The notes below the pieces were generated by a model. The model did not search any database, was not told the DNA's origin, and saw nothing but the letters and a program-made list of their open reading frames with translations. Positions 1-10,900 of a stretch of 64,000 nt of DNA are shown one piece after another. Positions within the stretch are counted from its first letter, which is position 1. The number at the start of each line of letters is the position of its first letter. Both the position numbers and the translations under genes were made by a program. The stretch lies in assembly GCA_003255025.1 (NCBI GenBank), contig QANY01003900.1, forward strand, positions 992,001-1,056,000, in the 5' to 3' direction. Origin of the DNA: Datisca glomerata. Its lineage: Eukaryota; Streptophyta; Magnoliopsida; Cucurbitales; Datiscaceae.

Positions 1-109
1 TGTGTACTCTTATCATCATGGTGGTCTGGATCATGAGGGTTTAATTATTTAACAAATCTCTCATCATAAAGTGGCCTAGGAGGTATATACAAGAGAATAG
101 TTTTAGAGG

Positions 110-1240
110 CGTTTAGTGTGTGTGTGTGGGGGGACCTCGCAGTTGGTTCCCCCATTTTCATGGCAGTAGACAATTCTTACATTTGGTGTCTCATTTGTCG
201 GGAGTGGGCCATTTCTCCCCTCGTGTCAAATTGAAGGCAGGGAATGGTTCGAGTGAAGAGACATTTGATGCGAGGAGAACGCTTTGGCCATTGAGTTCTG
301 GACCTTATTCTATTCTCAATCGCCATGGATAAGGAGGCTAAGGTGGGCGACTGTTGGTCTAGGGATTGGGGGTCGACTGTGTGGAACTCGAGTTTTAGAT
401 GTGCTTTGAATAATGGAGAGATGCTCGAGTTGGCTGAGCTATTCAATAAAATCTTTGTTCATAGTTTGGAGCCTGGAGATCCTGATTCATTGTGCGGTGG
501 TGCACCACAATGGAAAATTTGCAGTGAAATCTTATCATGGGCAGTCAAGGCGTGAATGCAAATAAAAAACATCCCCTGGATAAGCTTTGCGGCCCAGCGG
601 TCTTCGTAATAGAAGAGACATTTGGCGATAAGCCTGTGCTTGTTTGGAGGGATCATCATAAATGATTGAAGTGTGTTGTTTACGGTACATAAAATATTCA
701 GCCAAAGACGCTCCTGTATAATGGGCAAGGTATTGTAATGTAGCCGGAGAATCCGCCGTTTCAGCTACCACAATAGTGTATTCCATCGCTCCTCTTTCCT
801 GTAAAGAGGTCACTACTTGAGCCACAGAAGATGCTTTTTGACCAATAGCTACATAAACACATATTACATTGCTACTGATTGTTTTGAGAGGCCTCTTTTC
901 ACTGGAGTAGTATTTGGAAGAATAAAGCTCCTCCTAAATTCACTTTTATTTATTGGGCATCGGTTTGGAACACAAACCTGACAATTAATAGATGGAAATG
1001 CAGAGGTTTTTCTATTCCCAACAGATGCATTATATGCATTAAGGAGAAGCTAATGATCATATCTTCTTGCACTCTAGTTTTTTTTTCTTTTTTTTGTAGA
1101 GCTCTATTTTCACGAGTTTGCAACTTGAGTGGGTGGCTGAGCAACGTTTTGGGGTTTGGTCTGGAAATTAACAAGACCCCCTTGCCTAGATTCGAAGTTA
1201 CTTATTGTGACCAGGAAAAGTTATGGATGGAATAGTTGCT
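110..1240 (+). mobile_element. LINE 3' fragment, interrupted by a mitochondrial DNA insert
   Basis: Sequence from about 110 to 548 has the look of plant L1-type LINE ORF2 between the reverse transcriptase and its zinc-binding end. Frames around 325-545 give VWNSSFRCALNN and a PQWKICSE element, like the WNxxFxRxLND and VWSLExSGxFxCKS blocks of the other LINEs in this window. From about 880 the zinc-binding (zf-RVT) part follows, with [16 protein letters not shown] and a C-x2-C. The frame is broken in several places. Positions 549-872 are mitochondrial atp1 (separate entry). Boundaries are approximate. Confidence 0.55.
549..872 (-). pseudogene. atp1: nuclear mitochondrial insert: fragment of atp1 (ATP synthase F1 subunit alpha)
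   Basis: The minus strand reads [31 protein letters not shown] and, further on, [17 protein letters not shown] and [13 protein letters not shown]. This is the mitochondrial F1-alpha subunit after the P-loop region, about 107 residues of a roughly 500-residue protein. The fragment is in one open frame but has no start of its own and ends abruptly after HSRL, where LINE sequence resumes. A few residues differ from the strongly conserved sequence. Being a fragment in a nuclear, LINE-rich context, it is best read as a NUMT and not a gene. Confidence 0.9.
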
Positions 1241-1880
1241 TTCTTCTCTTTCTTACCATAGTTTTTGAGGCTGTATTCTTCCCTTTTATAGGCATTTTAG
1301 CTTAATATATCATTCCTTAACTGAGAAAAAAGTCCACTCAAAGCATCTGCTAGACTGCTGCTAAGGTAAACAAAAAGGCGGCAAAGGATCACCATGCATA
1401 AAGCCCCCTTTAGCTTCAAATCTGCCTCTCGGCCTCCCCCAATCCATAAATCGGAAGAATTCGTTGGTGCTCCGCTGAATCCTTCAGGTTTGCTTTCCAT
1501 GGGGTTAGTTGGTACTAGTCTTTCAAAGAAGAGGGTTATGGAGATGTGCAAATCATTACTTTATGATGGGTTTTATGGTTTGAATGGAATAAAAGAATGT
1601 TCGATGATAAGTGTGAGCAGGTTGAATGCAATTTGGTTCGATGATAAGTGTGTGGAGGTTATAACGGGTGTACCTTCATCTTTTAATTGAGTCGTTTGTA
1701 AACTTTTCGTTTTTAATGAATTATCAATTTCTTATCATATATTGTAAGTTGTAATTTGGTGGATACCTTATCCGCCTTGGACTCATTTTGTAAGTATTTT
1801 CTTTTAACACTTTTTGCGATCGTTTACTGCTAAGTTAATATCTCCGGGTATATATTAAATCAAAATTTAATTATCTGCAG
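1241..1880. other. mostly unassigned; LINE 3' end remnants near 1560-1735
   Basis: Positions 1560-1735 resemble a LINE 3' end (GFMVWMEXKNVR-like reading, then a T-rich tail ending tttcttatcata). They contain a direct repeat of ttcgatgataagtgtg (near 1601 and 1638). Positions 1380-1555 have overlapping open frames on both strands that I do not recognise. From about 1740 to 1880 it is presumably the 3' part of a helicase intron, ending ctgcag. Confidence 0.4.
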
Positions 1881-1992
1881 GATGCTCAGCATAGGGTGGC
1901 AGCTTTTGCTCTATGTCACTTGTTTCCTGATCTCCCAGTTCATCTCTTAATCACAGAACCTTATGCTTCTCTTGTTACGCAGTGGAAGGAAG
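1881..1992 (+). CDS. helicase exon 1 of window
   Basis: The exon begins [15 protein letters not shown] and ends LVTQWKEG. The acceptor is ctgcag and the donor is gtgatg. It ends in phase 1 (one base of the Gly codon), which fits the start of the exon at 10356. It belongs to the region upstream of the helicase core. No earlier exon could be recognised in 1-1880. Confidence 0.85.
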
Positions 1993-4900
1993 GTGATGCA
2001 TTTTGCATTTAAGTATTTACTTGAAGATGCTCATTTTCCAAATTAGTAGTTAAGATGATTAGTTCATTTTCCAACTTCTTTCTTTTTAGCTCACCCCCCT
2101 TCTTCCTTCCCTTGTCTTGTTGTAAATTCTGATTCTCAGGATATTTCTTCCGAGCAAAATGGAGCTCCCGTTCTCTCTCTTGTATCCTCAAAGGTCAACA
2201 ATGGAGGAATGCCCAATAATCTCGTCTCTAAAGGAATTTCCAAACTCTCAGGCTGATGGCCAACTTGTTTTCTAGTGCAATGGAGCATAAAGAGATGGTG
2301 GAGTTGTTTAATTTAAAGCTAGTTTTTGAAGAAGAGAAGAGACCTGTTTTTAAGAACAAGGTCGAGGAGGAGGCAATTCCAACTTTGTCTCTTGGAGCCT
2401 CAGCCACCTAGGCTCTGTTTGGGAATCACTTTTTAAAAGGTTTTTGGCTTTTTAAAAAAAATTGTTTGGGAATTGGGAAATATTTCAAAAACACCAAACT
2501 CACTTTTTCTTCAGTTTTTGGTTTTTCATTTTTTCAACCTTTTCTTTCTTTTTTTTTCATTTCTTTTTCTTATCTCCTACCTCTCATCTTCTTCAACATC
2601 CTCTCTGTAGAAAAAATGGAAACAAGGTCAAGTAAAGATCTAAAAAATTATGGAAAACAGAAAAAATCAGATCAAAGAAATTGAAAAAGAGAGTAAGGGA
2701 GTGACGATGTCGACGAAGGGTGAAATGGATCATGCTTTCATGACCGCCGCTCTTTCCATGGCTGTTAGAACTTGTCCACATCCAATCCATTTGTTGATAA
2801 CCCACCTTCCGAACTCCTTAAATACAAATTTAGCTCCAAAATCTGTAATTAATAAATTAAAAACACATCAAAATTGGGGGAAAGGATTTGATTCCGGCAT
2901 CTGGGTCATGAAGTTTTTTTTCTTTAATTTACCATCTTCTGAGGGTGCCAGTGGCATCTATAGCGGGGATTATTTAGTGAATTGCGAGGATCGAATGTGT
3001 GAGTTGATTAGGGCTGCAAAGGTATGAATCCATGGTTGGACTAAACCAATGCATAATTGATGGCGTGATAGAGAGAACCATTGGAATCTATAGCGGGTAT
3101 TATTTAGTGTACTGCGAGGATCGAGTGTGTGAGTTGATTAAGGTTGCAAAGGTATGAATCCATGGGGGAGGGGGGAGGGGAACGGGGTGGGGTTGGATGA
3201 ATGGCAAATAAAAATTGAGATGAATGGCAAATAAAAATTGAGAATAGGGGAATTAAAATAAATTGGATGAGGGAATGAGTCTGGTAGTTGGAGTTGGGAT
3301 GGGTGGAAGAGAATTTATTATTTTATTGGTGAATTACAATTTGTTGGATTAGTAGCATGTGTGTATTAAAATTGGGTGAGGGATTCGGACATTTAGATAA
3401 AATGTGGTGAATGGTTTAAATGTGTGAATAGTTGAAACTAGGTGATATTTTTTGATTAAATGAATTATATATTTATAGTATATGTTTAATTAAATTGGAT
3501 GTAAGTTAAAATTTAATTTTTTTAGATGACAATTAAAATATGTTCATCAATCTAAACTTCTAATTAATTAAATTATTTTCTTATAAAAAAATATTAACAT
3601 TGTAAAAAATTCAATGACGTTACATATATAAAACATTTTTATTTAAAAAACTATAAAACAATTCTCTACAACAATCAACCAAACAAATTTTCTTCTACAC
3701 GTCTTTTAATAAAATTTGTTCTCAAGACAGTTTTCAGAAAACTCTTTTATAAAAGCACTCCCAAGCAAGCCCCTAGTTTTTGTGGGCTTTTTTGTCTTTT
3801 ATCATGAAGATTTGCGTATGGAATCTTAGAGGTCTCAGAGGGAAGAGTAAAAGGAGGTTGGCCAAATCCTTCCTTAGGAAAGAATAGCCAGACTTAGTAA
3901 TTTTGCAGGAATCGAAGATGGTCTGGGTTGATAGGATCATCATTGGCTCTATTTGGAACTCTAGGAGGATTGGTTGGCTTGCGCTTCCATCAGTTGGTTA
4001 TTCATGAGGCATCATTGTCATGTGGGACGCGAGAACTGTTAATGTGGTGGATTATTTCGTGGGGCTTTACTCAGTTTCCATCCAGATAAAGACGGGTGAA
4101 GACGAGGCTTGGTGGTTTACAGGGGTGTATGGACCAAACAAGTACATAATCAAGATCATTTTTGGGAGGAGACTTTAATGTCATCAGATATGTGAATGAG
4201 AAACTTCCGATTAGCCGATCTACTAGAAGTATGAGGGCTTTTAATAAGTTCATTCAGGAGTCCAATTTGGGTGAACCGCCTTGGAATAGTGGCTGGTTCA
4301 CATTGTCTAATCTTCGAGAAGATGCAGTTTGTTCGCGGATAGACAGATTCTTATCTTCCAAATCATGGGATGATTGTTTCACGGCTGCTAGAGTTTTGGT
4401 AGCTCCAAGAACGACTTCGGATCACTGGCCAATCATTCTCAACACAAACCCTTTTAAATGAGGTCCAAGCCTTTTCAGATTCAAGGATATGTGGTTGGCT
4501 CATCCAGATTTTAAGGACATGGTTTAAGGATACCTGGACTTTGTGGTCTGGCAGTGGTTGGGAAGGTTTCAATATGAAGCGGTTAGAAGCTTTGAAGAAT
4601 TAGCTGAAAGAGTGGAATACGAAGGTATTTGGTAACCTGGAATCCCAAAAAATACAATGCAGAGATCGGATTGCGGAAATAGATAGTTTGGAAATAAATG
4701 GTGGGATTGATCAAAGCCCTATAAGAGAGCGAAATGAGATTTAATTTCGTTTGGAGGATATCCATCTCAAAGAAGAAAGAAGTTGGAGACAAAAGTCAAG
4801 GTTCAATTTTGGCTAAAGAATGGAGATACAAATTCCAAACTATTCCATTGTGTGGCAAATGGTAGGAGGAAAAGGAGTTTCATCACTAAACTTGAAACGG

Positions 4901-7900
4901 ATGAGGGGACTATTGTGGAAAAGGAGGATGATATTGTCAATGTGATCATAAACTTCTGTAAGTCCCTTTTTTCAAAATCTGAAAGACATAGACCTCGCAT
5001 GGACGAAATCACTTGGAAGACCTTGAATGGGATGAGCAACGCTTGGTTAGAGAGACGATTTAAAGAGGAAGAAATCAAACGAGCGGTGCATGGGCTAAAT
5101 AAAGATAAGGCACCAGGTCTAGATGGTTTCTCGTTCAGATTTTTTCATGCTTGTTGGGACTTGATAAAAGATGATCTTTGTCGAGTTTTGGTAAGAGTTC
5201 TTTTATTTCGGCATCATAAACTCCAAAACAAATGAGACTTATCCCCAAGAAGTCAAACTTTCTTAAAATCAAGGATTATAGGCCTATCAGTCTCGTCACC
5301 AGCCGATATAAGATCATTTCCGAAGTTTGGGCGAATAGAGTCAAGGAACACATCGGCGACGTGGTGTCTAGCTATCAAGGAGCTTTTGTTAAAGGTAGAC
5401 AAATATTGGACGTGGTTTTAGTGGCTAATGAGATGGTGGTGGTGGGGGTGGGGGCATGTGGCTGAGAAAAATGATGGGTATGTGTTCAAAATAGATTTTG
5501 AAAAAGCTTTTGACGATGTGGATTGGGGTTTCATCAATATGGTTCTAGAGAAGAAAGGATTTGGCGCGCGTTTGCGGAAATGGGCCGAAGGCTGTTTGTC
5601 CACGACTAATTTCTCAGTTATTGTCAATGGGAGACTGAGGGGTAAATTTCGAAGCCAAAAGGTTTGAGCTGGGGTGACCCCTTATGCCCTTTTCTTTTCA
5701 GTCTAGTGGCCGATGTTCTCAGTGATTTAATATGCAAAGGAAGGGATATGGGACTTCTTAAAGGATTTGAGGTTGGAAGAGACATGGTCCATATTACCCA
5801 CCTTTAGTTTGCGGATGACACCGTCTTATTCTTGGAGGGGTAAAGTTCTGTGAGGAACACTTGTAAAATTTTGGAGTTAGTAGCGGGCTTGAAGGTTAAG
5901 TTGGGAAAGAGCTCCATAGCTGGGTTACGGAGAACAAAAGATTCAGTGGCCTCTTTAGCTTGCTCTTTGGGGTGCACTGTGAATGACTTGTCGATGCAAT
6001 ATCTCGGCATGCCTCTAGGAGGCAATCCTTTCAGTCATTCGTTTTGGGAGCCAGTGGTTAAGAAGGTTCAGAAAAGATTGACAAAGTGGAGGAAGAATTT
6101 CTTAACAAAGGAGGGAGACTGACGCTCATCCAATCAGTTTGGGAAAGTCTTCCCACATATTTCCTTTCACTTTTCAGGTTACTTCGTAGAACTTCTGTCA
6201 AAATTGAAAAGATGATGCGTGACTTTCTTTGGGAAGGATTAGATGAAGGTGTAGGAAATCACTTGGTAAATTGGGAGACGGCTTGTCGTCCAATCGCGGA
6301 AGGGGGTCTTCGGATCAGAAATATGTTGCATCGCAACATTGCTCTCATTGGTAAATGGCCTTGGCAGTTTCTTTTAGAACGAGACTCTTTGTGGCATTCC
6401 ATCATTGTTAACAAATATGGGCTTCACGAGAACATATGGGACTCCAATTTGGCTCGGAACACGACTCATAGTTGTCTTTGGAAATTTATATCCCAAGGTA
6501 TGTCCTCGTTTTCTAGTCATTACACTTGAAAAACTAAAAGAGTTATTTTAAATAGATTAATGAAAGAGAGAGTACATGAGGTATTTATATACATAAATAA
6601 GAAAGTTAAAAATACTAGAAATACCCTTTAATATTAGAGAAGTAAAGTAAAGACAAACAATATTGTCCAACACTCCTCAAGCTAGCATATAGATATCCAT
6701 CATGCCCAGCTTGCGAAGAGTAAGACCGACGGGCTTTGTAAGGGCATCAACAACTTGCTCAGATGAAGGAATAAACTTTATAGAGATAGCTCCTGATCGA
6801 ACTTTCTCTCGAATACAGTGAATATCAACCTCAATATGTTTGGTTCTTTCATGAAGAACATAATTTGATGCTAACATTAAGGTTGACTTATTGTCACAGT
6901 ATAAGAAACCGAGTTCCCCTAGAATAGAATGGAGCCAAAGAACCTCACATGTTCCTTGAGCCATTGCCCTGCATTCAGCCTCAGCAGAGGATCGAGAAAC
7001 CACAGAGTGCTTCTTGCTTTTCCAGGAAAGAAGATGATTACCATAAAAAGTACAAATACCAGATGTAGATCTCCTATCTGTCTTTGACCTAGCATAGTCA
7101 GCATCAGTAAAGCATGACACATCATGTGTATTTTTGGAGGGTAAAAAAGACCAAGGCCCAGGCATGACTTCAAGTACCTTAAAATGTGGTAAACTGCGTC
7201 CAAATGTGATGTACGGGGAGCATGCATAAACTGGCTCACAAGGCTAATAGAAATAGCCAGATCGGGACGTGTGTTGGTCAGATAAATAAGTCTCCCAGCC
7301 AATCTTTGATAAATACTCGGATTCGTTAAGAGTTCACCTGATTCAGTTGAAAACTTGACATTCAGATCCATTGGTGCAGATGCAGGTCTACATCCCAACA
7401 TCCCAGTATCACCATGAAGGTCAAGAGCATACTTCCGCTGGGAGAGAGAGATACCTGCCTTGGAACGAGCACCTTAATACCCAAAAAATACTTCAGCCCA
7501 CCTAGGTCCTTGATATCAAAAGTTGAACTAAGATCTTTCTTGACCTTAGTAATGCCGATACTATCATCACTAGTCAAGATGATATCATCCACATTCATAG
7601 AGAGGATGACACATTGCCCTAATGAATTTCGTCTGATAAAACAGGTATGGTCAGAGTGACATCTACGAAACCCAACTTAAGCACAATTGCACTAAACCGA
7701 GCAAACCAAGCCCGCGGAGACTGTTTCAACCCATACAAGGATTTTCGCAGACGACAAACTTTCCCTGAATACTCCCCCTCAGCGCGAAAAGGGCAAAAAC
7801 TCCTCTTCATATGACGCTCGTGCAATAAACAACGGTCAGACCAGAAAATGACAGCACAATCTAGCACTTTGGCTAGGCGACTAACAGATAAAAGGTTCAT

Positions 7901-10900
7901 AGCAAATTTTGATAAATGAAAAACAAAGCTAAGAGTAATTCTAGGAGATCGCTGTACAGTCCCTCTACCGCTCACAACAGTTTGAGAACCATTAGCCTAC
8001 TGTGCCGAACCTTTAATAGGTTCCAATGGCGTAGAGAAAACTGATAACAAACTTTTCATATGATCATTTGCGCTAGAATCCAAGATTCATGTGGGTGATT
8101 TGGTACGAATATGGAGAGCAGTAGGAGTACCTTAGGCAATGGAGGCAGGAGCAGTAGCAATAGTAGGAGTCTGCTGAGACATAAGACGAGACACCTGAGC
8201 CTGTAAAGCTGCTACTTGAGAGAGGACAGATGACTAGGCTGAACTACTGGGGATAACAAAAGAGCTACCGCTGCCGATCTAGTGGGTATATTAATCTTCT
8301 TCTGGAATTGAGCACGCAACTCCGGATGAAGCTTCCAACAAGTATCCTTGATATGACCGTCATTCCCACAATGATGGCAAAATTTCCTCCCTAGTGGAGG
8401 ACGAGAACCAGAGAAACCACGAGCAGTAAGGACCATCTGATCATTAATACTAGTAGTGGCAGGAATGGGAGTCGGGACTGAGATAAGACGTCGACTATCA
8501 TCTCCATCAACCGTGGCAAAGGTCTCAAGCAAGGATGGTGCATGAGAGTAATTAAGGATTTGGGTACGAAGTGACTCAAATTCAGGATTAAGCCCCATCA
8601 GAAATGCATATGTGTGTTGACGATCTAGCCTCTTTCCCAAATTCACTGACTGGTTCATATTGAGCCATCTCATCCCACCGTACACTAAATATTCAAAATA
8701 TTGAGCGACATTCAATCCAAGTCTCTCCTGATTGGCAATACAACTCAAAAAATATCGGGGCTCATTCCTCGAATTGGCATGCATGGCAGTCAAAGCACTC
8801 TACAAATCAGCAACCGTCTCATGATGCATAAACATATTAAAGACCGAAGACTCCATAAATTCAAACATCCATCCCAATATCAAATAGTTATCAATATCCC
8901 ACTGGGTTTCCTTTGCATCATCATTTTTAGGGCGAGGAACACGTCCTTGAAGCAAAAGACTCTTATCCCGTCCACCAAGAAATAACCTCAACGATCGAGA
9001 CCAAGCAGCAAAATTTCGTCCATTCAAAAGGACACTAGTAATTCTTCCACCTGACACAGGATAAGCCAAATCTGGCTTAGCAACAGCAGCATCTGAAGAT
9101 TCAGACATCATGAATCCAAAAAAGCAACCATAATTGCCAAGAAAATCCGATGGAGAGATGAAGAAAGATTGAACACAACCTTCTAAGCCACAGCAACCCG
9201 AAAAACACGGAAATTCCTAGGTCTGGTCAGCTCACAGTCTAGGAAAACCTAACCACGTCCAAAAAGCGAAGCTGGAAAGAGTAAAAAAACGAGTTCCGGC
9301 AGAGCTCCGGCGATGCTGTCTGTTGGTGATCAGAACTATTTGGTGGCTGTGGTAGAGATAGGTGGCAGACTAGGGTTAGGGTTTTTTAGGCTTTGATACC
9401 AACTTGAAAAACTAAAAGAGTTATTCTAAATAAATTAATGAAAGAGAGAGTACATGAGGTATTTATACACATAAACAAGAAAGCTAAAAATACTAAAATA
9501 CCCTTAAATACTAGAGAAGTAAAGTAAAGACAAACATATTATCCAACAATCACTCATACTCCTATAAGTTGCGGGGATAAAATTAGATTTTGGGAAGATG
9601 TATGGTGCTCGAATACTTCTTTGGCTTTTAGGTTTCCCAGACTTTTATAGGTTATTGCATCTTCATCACGCCCCCGTCAGGTCTTTCTGGTCAGCCCAAA
9701 ACTCCTGAAATTTTCATTTTTTCAGAAATCTTAATGATACAAAATCTGAGGATTTAGTTTCTAATCTGGACAGTTTAATGCATGTTTTTATTTCTATTCA
9801 TAATCCTGATAGAAGGGTTTGGTTGTTAGATAAATCGGGGGGTGTTTAGTTGTAAATCCTTCTTTTCTTTCTTGGCCTCATCCAACAACTTGGTTGTAGA
9901 TAATAGAAGTCAGGTTGACCTCCTCTTTTGTGATATTTGGTCCTCTAAAATCCCCAAGAAAATCAAATTCTTTTGTTAATACGGTCTAGGTGAAAATACA
10001 GTTTTTCAGTTCTTTTTGGGCGGTCAATACTAAGACTTTTAAGGATGTTCCTTTCTTTATACTCAGTTGTAATTGGATGTCTTCTTGTATAGACTAACTA
10101 TAGGCTTTTGGTGTTTGGTTAGGAATTCTTTTCCTCCGAACCTACTTTGTACATTTTCTCTCTTTTATATATAAAATTATTTCTGTTTCTTATAAAAAAA
10201 ATTAGTTAAAGAAGTGAAGGATAGAAGTTTTATTATGTCAATATAATTTAGGCATCCATGACTTGTAATTTGAGGTCTAGGTTATTGATTAATCAGGAAT
10301 AAAATAAAAAAGTGATGGTGGACTCTGACATTGCTACGATTTTTTATAATTACAGGGGAATCGACAGCCAGTGTTGAAGAGAGTGAGGAAGACCGGAGGG
10401 CTGGTTTTGTGGATTCTTTGCTGAAAGCCACCTCTTCTAGTTCAAGGGTTTCTGCTGATGTAGAGGATAGTTCTTTTTGTGGGAAAATTCAGCAGTTCCA
10501 TGTTCAGGACAGTGAAAAATCAACAATAGTTGCTCTTGATCCAGTAGTTGCAAGTATGTTATCTAAATTGTCCTTTTAAATGTGACAGATAATTATCAAT
10601 ATTTCTTACTGCATCTGTTCAGAGAAAATGGTAGTCATTCTTACTGAAAAGAATTACAACAGACATTCTGTTCCAGATTGGTTCTTTTCATTTACTTACG
10701 TGTGTCAATAACTATGCATGTCTTTCATTATTTTTCTTATTGTCGATTTTTTTAGTTAATTGGTTTGAACAAGATTAGTTGATTATTAATTTTAGTTTAA
10801 TATAAGAAATGAGTACCATTCACAAAATGAGTATGATAGGGTTGGTGTGCTGGTGTGCATTTGATTTTCTTGTAATATTTTGGTACAAAAGGGTTGCACT

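Larger units (their letters stand above)
6524..9548 (-). mobile_element. Copia LTR retrotransposon (family 1), internally deleted
   Basis: LTRs at 6524-6672 and 9402-9548 (about 147-149 bp) begin TGTTGGA on the minus strand and differ at about nine positions. Flanking 5-mers ATTAC (6519-6523) and ATCAC (9549-9553) look like a target duplication with one change. The primer-binding site TGGTATCAAAGCC is at 9401-9389 (minus). Gag runs from the ATG at 9111 ([19 protein letters not shown]) to a zinc knuckle [14 protein letters not shown] near 8370. The frame at 7975 passes directly from protease/GAG-pre-integrase-like sequence into the RT block [14 protein letters not shown]. Most of integrase and the first part of RT are therefore deleted. 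The RT active-site motif reads NVDD in place of YVDD. RNase H ([16 protein letters not shown]) is at 7165-6677. Confidence 0.9.
2100..10195 (+). mobile_element. L1-type LINE (ORF1 remnant, ORF2 endonuclease-RT) with two nested insertions
   Basis: The LINE occupies about 2100-2410, 3773-6523 and 9549-10195. The first part looks like an ORF1 C-terminal remnant. ORF2 begins near 3804 ([18 protein letters not shown]), with endonuclease motifs GGDFNV and SDHWPI. The reverse transcriptase carries [54 protein letters not shown] and FADDTVLFL near 5810. At the last site a stop codon sits directly before FADD. Other stops and frameshifts occur at about 3885, 4460, 4740, 5234, 5463 and 5820. The zinc-binding end is shortened. 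The 3' tail ends tttcttat plus poly-A at about 10195. It lies sense-oriented in helicase intron 1 and is not functional as read. Confidence 0.85.

Noticed and set aside
1380..1690. Overlapping open frames on both strands, possibly an upstream helicase exon or a gene
   Set aside because: No part resembles the helicase region expected before DAQHRVAA. The right half looks like a LINE 3' end with a small duplication.
2142..2255. Open stretch after a ctcag acceptor-like site ([19 protein letters not shown]), a possible helicase exon
   Set aside because: Exon 1 ends in phase 1 and joins exactly to the exon at 10356 (WKEG then ESTASVEE). This stretch is in the wrong phase, ends in a stop and passes into LINE sequence.
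6677..9111. Separate protein-coding genes in the Copia region
   Set aside because: All frames are gag, protease-like, RT or RNase H pieces between matching LTRs, so they were recorded as one element.
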